64,000 nt of DNA, taken from contig NZ_MLCL01000074.1 in assembly GCF_001942625.1 (NCBI RefSeq), positions 48,597 through 112,596 of the forward strand. Reading direction: 5' to 3'. The translations under genes were made by a program, and so were the position numbers. Below the pieces are notes generated by a model, which saw only the letters and a program-made list of their open reading frames with translations, had not been told where the DNA came from and did no database searches. The stretch is from Mycobacterium syngnathidarum. GTDB taxonomy: Bacteria > Actinomycetota > Actinomycetes > Mycobacteriales > Mycobacteriaceae. The first letter of the stretch is position 1. Every line of letters begins with the position of its first letter. Shown here in pieces: positions 16,938-25,802 of the stretch.

Positions 16938-18670
16938 GCGAGCGGCGCCGGCTGCCGGCCGCGGACCAGACGGCCCGGACGCGCTGCGGTGGGGACGCCG
17001 TTCTCGGCGATCACCGCACCGGAGACGACGGTCGCGATGTAGCCATCTGCGGTCTGGTCGAGGCGACGCCCGCCTCCGGGCAGGTCGTAGGCGACGACCG
17101 GCCGGTGCAGCCGCAGCGCCGCATGGTCGATCACGTTCAGATCAGCCTTGTAGCCCAGCGCAATTCGACCGCGATCGGCCAGCCCGGCGACGCGTGCCGG
17201 AACCGAGGTCAGCTCCCGCACGGCCTCGGCGACGCTCAGCATGCCCGCGCCCCGGTCGCGGACCCAGTGTGTCAACAGGTAGGTGGGGAAGCTGGCGTCG
17301 CAGATCATGCCGTAATGCGCGCCGCCGTCGCCGAGGCCGAGGATGACGTCGTCGCGCCGGATCAACTCGGCAACGGTGTCCAGCGAGTTGTCGCGGAAAT
17401 TGGCCAGCGTGACCAGCAGCATCGAGTGCCCGTCGTCGTCGAGCAGGCGGTCATAGGCCTCCTCGAGCGGGTCGACGTTGCGGGCCCGGGCCCGCGCTCC
17501 GATCGAGTTCGACGGGTCAGGCTCATAGTCGGGCTGCTCACCCAGCGGATACATGTAGTCCCAGGCCTGCACGGCGAACATCAGCGGATGTCCATCGCTG
17601 GCCGCCGAATCACTCAGGATCCGTTCGCGGACTTCGGGTTTGCGCATCTCGGCGACCCGCTCGGCCAGTGGCAGGTGAGCGATCTCGCGGTAGCTGGGGT
17701 AGAGCACGAACGGGTTACCCGAGAGCTCAAGGCCGAGCACCAGCCCGATGGGGCGGGGGAAGATCTGGGCGGTCACGACGGGGTCAGCTGCTGCCGCGTT
17801 GTTGTTCGCCTTCTCCACCATCCGCAGCGCATCTTCGAAGAAGGCCGGCCCGGCGTTGCCGATCGCCAGCGTGAACGTGACGGGCAGGCCCACGTCGGCG
17901 GCGACGTCGAAGACTGTTTGCAGCGCCGGTTCGTAATCGCCCGCGACGAGATCGGGCACGAACTGGATCAGCCCGCCACCAGCGTCGTCGACGCCACGGG
18001 CGATCGCCTCGATCTCGGCATAGCCGGCGTCGTAGCTGGGAATCGGCTTGCCGCTCTCGGTCTTGTGAATGGTCAGCCTCGACGAGGCGAACCCCAGGGC
18101 GCCGCAGTTCACGGCCTCGGCGGCAAGCTTGCGCATCAGCTCCAGATCCTCGGCGGTGGCCGGCTCCCGGTCGACGCCGCGCTGGCCCATCACGTACACC
18201 CGCAGCGGGGAGTGCGGCAGGAACGCCGCCACGTCAATATCAAGTTGTCGATCCGCCAGCGCGTCGAAGAACTCGGGGAACGTCTCCCAGGTCCACGGCA
18301 GACCGTCGACCATGACCACACCCGGGATGTCCTCGACGCCGGCCATCACGTCGACGAGCACGTCGTGATCGTCGGGGCGGCACGGAGCGAACCCGACGCC
18401 GCAGTTGCCCATCACCGCCGTGGTGACCCCGTGCGCCGAGGACGGGTTGAGCCGGTCCGACCAGATCGCCTGGCCGTCATAGTGGGTGTGCAGGTCGACG
18501 AAACCTGGGGTGACCAGCAGCCCGGTGGCGTCGATCTCACGTTCGGCCGGCTCGGTCGCGGACCCCACCGCCACGATGAGGCCGTTGCGCACGGCGACAT
18601 CGCCCACGTACGGGTCGCCGCCCAGGCCGTCGACGATGGTGCCGCCACGGATACACAGGTCATAGCTCAT
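16934..18670 (-). CDS. N-acyl-D-amino-acid deacylase family amidohydrolase
   Basis: 578 aa metal-dependent amidohydrolase. Begins MSYDLCIRGGTIVDGLGGDP, the usual start of this family; metal ligands HxH in GFVDLHTHYDGQ near residue 65; GNCGVGFAPCRPDD near 100; later metal-site region RDDVILGLGDGGAHYG with Asp-Gly-Gly-Ala-His near 445; C-terminal beta-sandwich with GYKADLNVID. Length and motifs fit D-aminoacylase-type enzymes (COG3653), but mycobacterial members are of unproven substrate. Upstream gene of a two-gene operon with the AhpD-fold protein. Divergent from the VOC gene at 18758 with 87 bp between. Confidence 0.85.
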   Translation of the reverse strand: MSYDLCIRGGTIVDGLGGDPYVGDVAVRNGLIVAVGSATEPAEREIDATGLLVTPGFVDLHTHYDGQAIWSDRLNPSSAHGVTTAVMGNCGVGFAPCRPDDHDVLVDVMAGVEDIPGVVMVDGLPWTWETFPEFFDALADRQLDIDVAAFLPHSPLRVYVMGQRGVDREPATAEDLELMRKLAAEAVNCGALGFASSRLTIHKTESGKPIPSYDAGYAEIEAIARGVDDAGGGLIQFVPDLVAGDYEPALQTVFDVAADVGLPVTFTLAIGNAGPAFFEDALRMVEKANNNAAAADPVVTAQIFPRPIGLVLGLELSGNPFVLYPSYREIAHLPLAERVAEMRKPEVRERILSDSAASDGHPLMFAVQAWDYMYPLGEQPDYEPDPSNSIGARARARNVDPLEEAYDRLLDDDGHSMLLVTLANFRDNSLDTVAELIRRDDVILGLGDGGAHYGMICDASFPTYLLTHWVRDRGAGMLSVAEAVRELTSVPARVAGLADRGRIALGYKADLNVIDHAALRLHRPVVAYDLPGGGRRLDQTADGYIATVVSGAVIAENGVPTAARPGRLVRGRQPAPLA

Positions 18671-18757
18671 CTAACTAACCTACGACGACGATCCGCGTAT
18701 GCCTATGGGGTGCGCCGAAATCCGTTGCATGTCGGCGGTGCGTGCCAGGATCGGGAC

Positions 18758-19150
18758 GTGATCGATCACTTCGGCATCAACTGCACCGATTTCACCAAGG
18801 CGACCGAGTTCTATGACACCGTGCTCGGCGTGCTGGGCTACACCCGGCAGCTCGATTACGGCGTGGCCATCGGCTACGGCACGGAAGGGCATCCGGATTT
18901 CTGGATCGCCGACGCCAGTGCGGGCGACGCCAAGGGCCCCAACCGCGAAATCCACGTGGCGTTCCAGGCCGCGGGCGTCGACGCGGTCACCGCTTTCTAC
19001 GATGCCGCGCTCAAGCTGGGGGCCGAGTCACTGCACGCACCGCGGCTGTGGCCCGAGTACCACCCGGGCTACTTCGGTGCCTTCGTCCGGGATCCGGACG
19101 GCAACAACGTGGAGGCGGTGTTCCACGGGGCCGCACCGGCAGCGCAGTAA
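18758..19150 (+). CDS. VOC-family (glyoxalase/bleomycin-resistance fold) protein
   Basis: 130 aa, GTG start at 18758. IDHFGINCTDFTKATEFYDTVLGVLGYTRQ is the VOC beta-alpha-beta start with the N-terminal metal-site His (residue 4); HVAFQA gives the second His and VRDPDGNNVEAVF the C-terminal Glu ligand. The long open frame upstream runs antisense to the amidohydrolase and is not coding. Likely a metalloenzyme; substrate unknown. Confidence 0.88.
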   Translation: MIDHFGINCTDFTKATEFYDTVLGVLGYTRQLDYGVAIGYGTEGHPDFWIADASAGDAKGPNREIHVAFQAAGVDAVTAFYDAALKLGAESLHAPRLWPEYHPGYFGAFVRDPDGNNVEAVFHGAAPAAQ

Positions 19151-19153
19151 TCG

Positions 19154-19648
19154 CTAGAGCGGTTCCAATTCCGAGATCAGCCAGTCGCCGTCGACGCGGG
19201 TGAGGGTGACCCGGTAGGCCAGCGCATCCTTGGTGGATTGGTTGCCGGCACCCGCGGTCTCGGTCTTCTGGTCGACGAACGCCACCACACTGGCGTCGTC
19301 GACCGTCAGCGACTCCACACCCGTGTCACGGACCGTCGCGATCTGGGTGACATTGTCCGCCTTGGTGCGAATCGTCTTGAGGTACTCATCGACGGCCGAG
19401 CCGGTCAGCAGCGCGGTGACCGCGTCGATGTCTGCCCGGCTGGTCGCGGGACTGTAGCTCAGCACCTTGACCACGTTGGTGGCCACGAACTCGGTGACCT
19501 GCTGGCGTGCATGATCGTCGTCGGCGACGGGGGCGGGCGCCGGCCGGCTCTTGACCGCCAGCTGCCAGGACCCCAGCCCGATGGCTGCGACGATGCCGAT
19601 GATCAGGGCGCCCACCAGCAGCGTCCAGCCTCGCGTACGTGTGCCCAT
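19154..19648 (-). CDS. Mce-associated-like exported membrane protein
   Basis: 164 aa. Single membrane helix at residues 7-28 (GWTLLVGALIIGIVAAIGLGSW), then a small beta-rich ectodomain: RQQVTEFVATNVVKVLSYSPATSRADIDAVTALLTG, VESLTVDDASVVAFVDQKT, YRVTLTRVDGDWLISELEPL. This is the fold plan of mycobacterial Mce-associated proteins (Mam) and NTF2-like anchors. The ectodomain resembles the extracellular part of the kinase encoded just upstream (both carry a VESL..D.A.VV.V pattern). Its start overlaps the kinase stop by 4 bp, so they are cotranscribed and coupled. Confidence 0.75.
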   Translation of the reverse strand: MGTRTRGWTLLVGALIIGIVAAIGLGSWQLAVKSRPAPAPVADDDHARQQVTEFVATNVVKVLSYSPATSRADIDAVTALLTGSAVDEYLKTIRTKADNVTQIATVRDTGVESLTVDDASVVAFVDQKTETAGAGNQSTKDALAYRVTLTRVDGDWLISELEPL

Positions 19649-21159
19649 CAGTTCACGAACTCCAGCTTCGAGGCCTTGTAGGCGCCATCGGCATTTTCGA
19701 CGGTGACCCGCACCCGTTGCAGCGAGACCACGCCGACCCGATTTGTCGTGACGGTGACTTTCGTGTCGACGGTGACGAGCACGACTGCCTCATCGGAGAA
19801 CAACGATTCGACACCGGCCCCGGTGACCGTCCCCTCGGTTTTGACGCCCAATTCCTGGGCCTTGTGTTTGATCTGGGGCGCCTGGCTCTTCAGGTCGGCG
19901 CGGAATTCGTCGGTGGCCCCGTCCATCATCGCCGCGAGATCGCTGTCGGCGGTGTCGGCGCTGACGGTGACGCTGTGCAGGGCGAAGGTCCGGGCCGCGT
20001 CGACGTACGGCTGCCACGACGGCGTGCTGCGCGCCACCGGAGCCTCACGGGCGAACTGGCTGATGGCGAAGCCGAGCGCACACACCAGCAGTACGGCCAG
20101 CACGGCCGGCACCGCAACCCTTGCGGGGCTGCGCTTCTGGGCACCGCGGGGTTGCGGGATCGGGCTGGGCCCCGACCAGTGCGGCGACGGATGCGGCGCA
20201 TTGAGAACCGGGGGAGCGGGCGCGGAGAAGGCCGGGGCTGCGATGACCCGAGGGGGCTCTGTCGAGACCCGGCGGGGCGCAACCGGTGGCACCGTGGGAG
20301 GGCGCTGCGGAACCGGGCTGCTGGGCCGCGCGTCGGCCAGCGCCTTCGCGAAATCGATGCAGCGGGCATAGCGGCCCTCGCGGTCCTTGGCCATGCCCTT
20401 GAGCATCACCTCGTCCAGGTAGGCCAGCTCCGGACGTTCGTTGCGCAGGCTGGGCGGGAGCTCGTTGAGCTGCTTGCTGATGACGACGGCCGGATTGGAA
20501 TGGTGAAACGGCGAATGCCCGGCCAGGAGTTGGAAGGCACTGGCGGCCAAAGCATATTGATCGGCCCGTCCGTCCATCGACTGTCCCAGGAGCTGCTCGG
20601 GGGCCGAGTACGCCATCGAGCCCACGGCCATGTTGGTCGCGGTGATCCCGCTGATGTCGTCGACGCGCCGGGCAACACCGAAGTCGGCCAACAGAATTCG
20701 ACGATGAGCGGCTTCGGGGCTGGTCAGCAGGATGTTGGCGGGCTTGACGTCGCGGTGCAGCAGGTTGCGCTGGTGTGCATAGTCGAGAGCTTCGGCGATG
20801 GCAGTGACGATTTCGACAGCCTCGGCCAGCGGCAGCCCGGAGGGGTGCCGTTCGCGCACATGCTGAGAGGCGTCGGTGCCGTCGACGTAGTCCATCGCGA
20901 TCCACAGCTGCCCCTCGAACTCACCGCGATCGTGCAGGCCGACGATATGGGGATGCCACAGCGAGGCGGCGATGTCGGCTTCGCGGTTGAACCGGTCGCG
21001 GTACTGGGCGTCACCGGTCAGCGTGGCCGGCAGGATCTTGAGCGCGTCCTCGCGGGGGAGGCGCGGATGCTGGGCCAGATACACCTCGCCCATGCCGCCG
21101 GAACCGAGCAGACGTTGAATCGTGTACCCGGCGAACACGTCACCGGCATTCAACGGCAT
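19648..21159 (-). CDS. Receptor-type Ser/Thr protein kinase with Mce-like ectodomain
   Basis: 503 aa from the ATG at 21159 ([20 protein letters not shown]); the frame is open to 21297 but upstream sequence does not fit a kinase start. Kinase domain 13-270: glycine loop [12 protein letters not shown], Lys in DALKIL, catalytic [17 protein letters not shown], activation loop ending [11 protein letters not shown] Pro-rich juxtamembrane linker (about 275-340) precedes one membrane helix ([19 protein letters not shown]). The extracellular 125 residues form a Mce-associated-like domain, not PASTA or beta-propeller. The pairing with a stand-alone sister ectodomain next door suggests a two-part sensor. 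Ligand unknown. Confidence 0.9.
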   Translation of the reverse strand: MPLNAGDVFAGYTIQRLLGSGGMGEVYLAQHPRLPREDALKILPATLTGDAQYRDRFNREADIAASLWHPHIVGLHDRGEFEGQLWIAMDYVDGTDASQHVRERHPSGLPLAEAVEIVTAIAEALDYAHQRNLLHRDVKPANILLTSPEAAHRRILLADFGVARRVDDISGITATNMAVGSMAYSAPEQLLGQSMDGRADQYALAASAFQLLAGHSPFHHSNPAVVISKQLNELPPSLRNERPELAYLDEVMLKGMAKDREGRYARCIDFAKALADARPSSPVPQRPPTVPPVAPRRVSTEPPRVIAAPAFSAPAPPVLNAPHPSPHWSGPSPIPQPRGAQKRSPARVAVPAVLAVLLVCALGFAISQFAREAPVARSTPSWQPYVDAARTFALHSVTVSADTADSDLAAMMDGATDEFRADLKSQAPQIKHKAQELGVKTEGTVTGAGVESLFSDEAVVLVTVDTKVTVTTNRVGVVSLQRVRVTVENADGAYKASKLEFVN

Positions 21160-21214
21160 GCCCGTGATCGTAGTCGGGACGGCCCCGCGCCGGTTCGCGA
21201 GTAGCGTCGAGGCC

Positions 21215-21733
21215 ATGGCTGCCGCTGATTCCGATGCCGTCCGAGAACTGCTGCGCGACGCATTCACCAGGCTCATCGAGCACGTCGACGACCTCACCGA
21301 CGGGTTGACCGAGGAGGTGTCGAGCTACCGGCCCACCCCGCAGGCCAACAGCATCGCGTGGCTGATCTGGCACAGCGCCCGCTGCCAGGACCTGCAGTTG
21401 TGTGACATCGCCGGCATCGAGCAGGTGTGGACCCGCGACGGCTGGAAAGACCGCTTCGGGCTCGACCTGCCGGCAGGCGACATCGGATACGGGCACAGCC
21501 CGGACGACGTTGCGAAGGTGCAGGCACCGGCCGACCTGCTGGCCGGGTACTACCTCGCGGTGCACAAGGCCACGCTGGCCTACATCGCCGGGGTGACCGC
21601 CGAAGATCTGGGCCGCATCGTCGACGAGCACTGGGATCCGCCGGTGACGGCCAGCGCCCGGTTGGTCAGCATCATCGACGATTGCGCACAGCACCTCGGT
21701 CAGGCGGCCTATCTGCGCGGCATCATCCCTTGA
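21215..21733 (+). CDS. DinB/DUF664-family protein
   Basis: 172 aa four-helix-bundle protein ([17 protein letters not shown]). The metal-site pattern of DinB proteins is present: His in [15 protein letters not shown] near residue 49 and His in [15 protein letters not shown] near 161, with a further His (HKATLAYI) near 117. Related to M. tuberculosis Rv0443, another gene of the groEL2 region. Members are used in thiol-dependent transfer or as metal-binding proteins; in mycobacteria some act as mycothiol-dependent enzymes. Divergent from the kinase with 55 bp between starts. Confidence 0.8.
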   Translation: MAAADSDAVRELLRDAFTRLIEHVDDLTDGLTEEVSSYRPTPQANSIAWLIWHSARCQDLQLCDIAGIEQVWTRDGWKDRFGLDLPAGDIGYGHSPDDVAKVQAPADLLAGYYLAVHKATLAYIAGVTAEDLGRIVDEHWDPPVTASARLVSIIDDCAQHLGQAAYLRGIIP

Positions 21734-22302
21734 CCGCCCGGTGGTGGCCGCCGATCGGGCTGGCCGCCATGGTCTTGCTCGGTTGGGCGGTGCATGGCGC
21801 GCCGTTGCCGGTCGACGACTGGTTTCAAGCGCTCGGTACCGACATGGGGCCGCGGCGGGCGATCTTCCTCCTGTTCACCAAGCCGCCCCTGGTGGCGGCC
21901 GCGTTGCTGATCGGCATCGTGGTGGCGGTGCGGCAGCACCGGAAGCGACTGGCAGTTGCCATGGTGGTGAGCCCGATCTTGGCCATCACCGTCGTGCGGC
22001 TGATCAAACCCGTGTTCGGCCGGGAGAAAGAAGGGGCGCTGGCCTATCCCAGCGGGCACACCACGTTCCTGGTGACGGTGACGGGCCTGCTGGTGCTGGT
22101 GGCGGGCCTGCGGTTGTGGGCGCTGGCGGTCGCGGTGTGCGTGGTGCTGCTCGGCACCTTCGGGCTGTCGATGACCTTTCACTACTTCACCGACACCGTC
22201 GGCGGCGTGTTGCTGGGCACCTCGGTGGTGTGCCTGGTGGCGCTGTGGACCCGGGGTGAGGCATCGACGCCTACCGGTAGGGCTGCTTCTGGTCTTCGCT
22301 GA
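21730..22302 (+). CDS. PAP2-family membrane phosphatase
   Basis: 190 aa, TTG start overlapping the DinB stop (TTGA). Five or six membrane helices. PAP2 motifs: RLIKPVFGRE (motif 1, KxxxxxxRP-like), YPSGHTTF (motif 2, the PSGH hallmark), and FHYFTDTVGG (motif 3) where the usual SR before the His is not visible (GLSMTFHYFTD). Expected to act on lipid phosphates or isoprenyl pyrophosphates at the membrane. The altered motif 3 makes activity less sure. Cotranscribed with the DinB gene by translational coupling. Confidence 0.8.
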   Translation: MTARWWPPIGLAAMVLLGWAVHGAPLPVDDWFQALGTDMGPRRAIFLLFTKPPLVAAALLIGIVVAVRQHRKRLAVAMVVSPILAITVVRLIKPVFGREKEGALAYPSGHTTFLVTVTGLLVLVAGLRLWALAVAVCVVLLGTFGLSMTFHYFTDTVGGVLLGTSVVCLVALWTRGEASTPTGRAASGLR

Positions 22303-22707
22303 GCGCTCCCTGTTCGGCATCGCCCGTTTTTGGTGATAGCAACTCGTAGCCCACAGTCCACGATCACTGCGCGGCCGGTGTTCGCGATCTTGAGCGCCAA
22401 GGTGGGCCTAACTATCAAGTATCACTTGATCATTCAGGCCGACGGGCCGCGCCGCATGGTTGCGTACCGCAAGACTTTTGGATTCAAGGGTACGCGTCAG
22501 CAAACTTCAAGATCCATGCCCATCTGGACATATGGCTGCTTCGTTGCCTTTGCGGCAACGGTGTGAAATCCGTATGTGTTTGCATTCGCAAATACCCCTC
22601 TGTGTCACCTGAGAAAAAGCTGAGATCTGGATTAATGCAGCGTAAATTTCGGCGCGTGCCGAGCAATCGGTCAGCCCAAACAGCAAGTCATCGAGGGGAT
22701 TCCATAT
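22303..22707 (+). other. Long AT-richer intergenic region
   Basis: About 405 bases without a convincing gene, visibly lower in GC than its surroundings. It holds an inverted repeat ATCAAG-TATCA-CTTGAT at 22414-22430 and several A/T-rich stretches. The short frames here have poor third-position GC. The 3' end has the ribosome binding site GAGGGG for the gene at 22708. It probably carries the promoter and a long 5' leader of that gene; a small RNA cannot be excluded. Confidence 0.4.
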
Positions 22708-23868
22708 ATGAACAGTCGTGTGAGCAGCCGCGTCTCGAGCGGTCTCACTGCATGCGTCGCCGTCGCCACCGCCGGCGTCATCGCGATCACTCCGGTCGCG
22801 TCGTCCACACCCGCTCCGCCCCGCGTCGTCGACGCTCAGGCCGCACTGATGGCCAGCTTCGAAGGCAAGGACCAAATCGCTTTGACGATCATCGCCGGTG
22901 AGCGGTTGGTCGACCAGTTCTTGCAGGCCCCGCTCACCCCTTTCGTCCTTGCGGCGCAGTTCGCGGGCGGTGACAACGAGCGACTGTTCTCCCAGATTCG
23001 GCAGATCGTCGATTCACCGCTCTATGTCGCGGATCCGCTCATCGAGGCCATCGCCATCACGTTGCCGGAAGAGTTCGGTGGCGGCTCGGATCACGTAACC
23101 AACACCACGACCGGCGACGGCGCCTTCATGCAGTTCCGCAACAACGAACTGCTGGGCCTGCGCGACGACATCAACGCGCAGTTCGCTTCGGCGCTCGACG
23201 TTTCGGATTGGCGGTCGCTGAACGACAACTACACCGCGCAGCTCGCGGCGGGCCTGCAGGAGTCGGCGCTGCGCAGTGTCAACGGAGTCGTGCTCGGCAC
23301 GGTCGGCCTGGTGGCTGTCGCGCAGGCCGTGGCGAGCGGGGACAACCTTGCGATCTACCAGGCGGTCAAGGAGTACATCGATGCTCCGCTGTGGGCAGCG
23401 GATCCGGCCATCGAGGGTCTTGCTCGAGCGCTGCCGAAGTCGCTCGGCGGCGGCACGGACGGCGTACCCACCACACAGGCCCCTGACGATGGCGCGCTGA
23501 TGACGTTCCGCAACAAGCAACTGATCGGTGCGCGAGATCGGGTGCGGTTGGCTGCGGCCAACGTGCTCGACGTCCGCGACAAGGTGGACAACACGGGCAA
23601 CGTGATCACCTCCAGCACCCTCAACCGGACGCAGTTGCTGGCGGCCACGGACGACGAGGCCGACAAGGGCTCGAACGTGAGCAACCTCAAGCCGCACGTG
23701 ACCAGCCTCAACGCGCAGCTCAACGACGCCAAGGGCAAGGCCGAGAAGCGGGCGGCCAAGTCCAAGGCGAATGTGGACCGGGTGGTGAAGAAGGTCAAGG
23801 AGGCAGCGGGCAAGACAGCCAAGAAGCTCGGCTCGAAGAAGGCGGAGTCCAAGGGCTCGGAGGACTAG
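22708..23868 (+). CDS. Exported protein with internal duplication and Lys/Ala tail
   Basis: 386 aa, not a family I can name. Residues 1-35 are a signal peptide (GLTACVAVATAGVIAITPVASS). Two related units follow: VDSPLYVADPLIEAIAITLP then a Gly/Asp loop and FMQFRNNELLGLRDDINAQF (about 93-175), and IDAPLWAADPAIEGLARALP then FRNKQLIGARDRVRLAAANV (about 226-290). The last 60 residues are Lys/Ala-rich (NDAKGKAEKRAAKSKANVD; GKTAKKLGSKKAESKG), like the heparin- or DNA-binding tails of HbhA and mycobacterial histone-like proteins. ATG 22708 follows GAGGGG. A surface or envelope-linked, polyanion-binding role is my inference. Confidence 0.7.
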   Translation: MNSRVSSRVSSGLTACVAVATAGVIAITPVASSTPAPPRVVDAQAALMASFEGKDQIALTIIAGERLVDQFLQAPLTPFVLAAQFAGGDNERLFSQIRQIVDSPLYVADPLIEAIAITLPEEFGGGSDHVTNTTTGDGAFMQFRNNELLGLRDDINAQFASALDVSDWRSLNDNYTAQLAAGLQESALRSVNGVVLGTVGLVAVAQAVASGDNLAIYQAVKEYIDAPLWAADPAIEGLARALPKSLGGGTDGVPTTQAPDDGALMTFRNKQLIGARDRVRLAAANVLDVRDKVDNTGNVITSSTLNRTQLLAATDDEADKGSNVSNLKPHVTSLNAQLNDAKGKAEKRAAKSKANVDRVVKKVKEAAGKTAKKLGSKKAESKGSED

Positions 23869-23877
23869 TCGGGGGCA

Positions 23878-23916
23878 GCGCGGTGGGTGGCGATGGGGGG
23901 TCGTCGCCCACCGCGC
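23878..23916 (+). terminator. Hairpin after the exported protein gene
   Basis: 10-bp perfect stem GCGCGGTGGG / CCCACCGCGC, 19-nt loop, 9 bases after the stop codon. No U tract; a run of nine C follows at 23921-23929. Mycobacterial terminators often lack the U tract. Confidence 0.5.
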
Positions 23917-23934
23917 GACTCCCCCCCCCGAAAC

Positions 23935-23980
23935 CGACGCAATGGTCGCTCACGCACACGCGTGGGCGACCATTGCGTCG
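23935..23980. repeat. Long near-perfect hairpin
   Basis: Arms CGACGCAATGGTCGC and its exact complement (15 bp), then a T-G pair, then an inner CACGC/GCGTG stem around ACAC. In total 21 near-contiguous pairs with a 4-nt loop. Lies between two genes on the same strand, so it could be a second terminator or a palindromic repeat element. Confidence 0.6.
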
Positions 23981-24009
23981 ATCTCGGCGCAGCCGGACGC
24001 GGCGGCCAC

Positions 24010-24023
24010 TTGACAGGTGTCAA
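24010..24023. promoter_or_regulatory. Candidate operator before the aldehyde dehydrogenase
   Basis: Inverted repeat TTGACA-GG-TGTCAA, 45 bases before the start codon. Suits a dimeric repressor; regulator unknown. Confidence 0.35.
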
Positions 24024-24054
24024 CCCCGGTGCGACGTGGGTCACAAACGGCGAT

Positions 24055-24060
24055 TAACAT
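24055..24060 (+). promoter_or_regulatory. -10 box of a probable leaderless transcript
   Basis: TAACAT ending 8 bases before ATG 24068. This spacing puts transcription start at or beside the A of the start codon. No Shine-Dalgarno sequence is present. Confidence 0.45.
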
Positions 24061-24067
24061 AGGCCCC

Positions 24068-25597
24068 ATGACAGCGACGCCAGATGTAGATCTGACCGGA
24101 GAGTTCACGGGTTCCGGCACTATCCACAACCCCGCGACCGGTGCCGTCGCCGGCCAGGTGACCTGGACCGACGCGGCCGACGTGCCGCGAATCGCGGCCG
24201 GTTTGCGGGAAGCCCAGAAAGAGTGGGAGGCACGCGGCGCGAAAGGCCGCGCCAAGGTGCTCTCCCGTTACGCGGTGTGGTTGGGGGATCACCGCGAAGA
24301 GATCGAGAAACTCCTGATCGCCGAGACCGGCAAGTCGGCCATGGACGCCGCGCAAGAGGTCCCGCTGCTGATCATGATCCTCTCGTACTACATCAAGGTC
24401 GTCGAGGAGGCGATGGCGCCGGATTCCCGTCCTGCCGCGCTGCCCATCATGTCGATCAAGAAGATCGCCGTGCACTACCGGCCGCGTCCCGTCGTCGGGA
24501 TCATCGCGCCGTGGAACTACCCCGTGGCCAACGCCATGATGGACGCCATCGGTGCCCTGGCCGCCGGGTGCGCGGTGCTGCTCAAACCGTCCGAGCGCAC
24601 CCCGCTGACCGCTGAAGTGCTGCTGCGCGGCTGGCTGGATTCCGGAGCCCCCGAGGTCTTCGCGCTGGCGCAGGGTGCGCGCGCGGTGTCCGAGGCCGTC
24701 ATCGACAACTCCGACTACATCCAGTTCACCGGTTCCAGCGCGACCGGCGCCAAGGTCATGGAGCGGGCCGCCCGCCGCCTGACCCCGGTGAGCCTGGAGC
24801 TCGGCGGCAAGGATCCGATGATCGTGCTGGAAGACGCCGACGTCGAGCTGGCCGCCAACGCCGCGGTGTGGGGCGCGATGTTCAACGCCGGCCAGACCTG
24901 TGTCTCCGTGGAGCGGGTGTACGTCCTTGAGTCGGTGTACGACCAGTTCGTCGCGGCCACCGTGAAAGCCGTCGAGAACCTCAAGATGGGCACCGGGGAG
25001 GGATACCACTTCGGCTCCCAGATCGACGACAGCCAGGTCGCGATCACCGAACGGCACGTCAACGATGCCGTCGCCGCCGGCGCCAAGGCACTGACCGGTG
25101 GCAAGCGCCCCGAAGGTGGGGGCAGCTTCTTCGAGCCGACCGTGCTCGTCGACGTCGACCACTCGATGGCCTGCATGACCGAGGAGACCTTCGGGCCGAC
25201 CCTGCCGATCATGAAGGTGTCCTCGGTCGAAGAAGCCGTCCGGCTGGCCAACGACAGCGCCTACGGCCTGAGCGCGTCGGTGTTCTCCAAGGACGTCGAC
25301 CGGGCCAAAGCCGTTGCACTGCAGCTGGATTGCGGAGCGGTCAACGTCAACGACGTCATCTCCAACCTGATGTGCACCACGGCACCCATGGGTGGCTGGA
25401 AGACCTCGGGCATCGGTGCGCGGTTCGGCGGCATCGACGGCGTGCGCAAGTTCTGCAAGCAGGAGACCGTCGTGGTGCCGCGCACCAACATGGGCGCCGG
25501 CGGCAGCTACTACAACAACTCCGAAAAGGCGATCGTCCGGATGAACAAGCTGCTGACCAAGATGGCGCTGGCGCGTCCACGCCGTAAGGCCAAGTAA
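24068..25597 (+). CDS. gabD2: Succinate-semialdehyde dehydrogenase (GabD2-like)
   Basis: NAD(P)-dependent aldehyde dehydrogenase, 509 aa. IIAPWNYP near residue 153, LLKPSE near 180, the FTGSSATG nucleotide loop near 223, general-base Glu in LELGGKDP near 249, and catalytic Cys in NAGQTCVSVERVYV near 283. The late ETFGPTLPIM and GGWKTSGIGARFGG complete the family. The FGGIDGVRKFCKQETV C-terminus and length match the mycobacterial GabD2 type (M. tuberculosis Rv1731). It would oxidise succinic semialdehyde to succinate, feeding the TCA cycle. It stands alone here, with a probable leaderless start. Confidence 0.88.
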   Translation: MTATPDVDLTGEFTGSGTIHNPATGAVAGQVTWTDAADVPRIAAGLREAQKEWEARGAKGRAKVLSRYAVWLGDHREEIEKLLIAETGKSAMDAAQEVPLLIMILSYYIKVVEEAMAPDSRPAALPIMSIKKIAVHYRPRPVVGIIAPWNYPVANAMMDAIGALAAGCAVLLKPSERTPLTAEVLLRGWLDSGAPEVFALAQGARAVSEAVIDNSDYIQFTGSSATGAKVMERAARRLTPVSLELGGKDPMIVLEDADVELAANAAVWGAMFNAGQTCVSVERVYVLESVYDQFVAATVKAVENLKMGTGEGYHFGSQIDDSQVAITERHVNDAVAAGAKALTGGKRPEGGGSFFEPTVLVDVDHSMACMTEETFGPTLPIMKVSSVEEAVRLANDSAYGLSASVFSKDVDRAKAVALQLDCGAVNVNDVISNLMCTTAPMGGWKTSGIGARFGGIDGVRKFCKQETVVVPRTNMGAGGSYYNNSEKAIVRMNKLLTKMALARPRRKAK

Positions 25598-25802
25598 GCG
25601 GGGTTGCTCGCGGCAGGAGATGCTTCCGGAGGTCTCGCAGACGTCGTGCCCTTCTCAAGGATGCCGAGCGTGACCGTTGACGCCACCGATGATTACCCCC
25701 GGGCGGTCAGGCGGACTGAGTAGTGCACTACTGCAATTTGTGGCTACCGGACGTTCACCGCAGCATCATCGACCTGTCCTCACGGTCGGCTACGTTGCGC
25801 CG

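Noticed and set aside
16751..18757. Long plus-strand frame before the VOC gene
   Set aside because: Antisense to the amidohydrolase and AhpD-like genes, both with clear motifs; only the last part from 18758 codes.
24010..24015. TTGACA as -35 of the gabD2 promoter
   Set aside because: It is 39 bp from the TAACAT -10 box, far too distant; more likely half of an operator palindrome.
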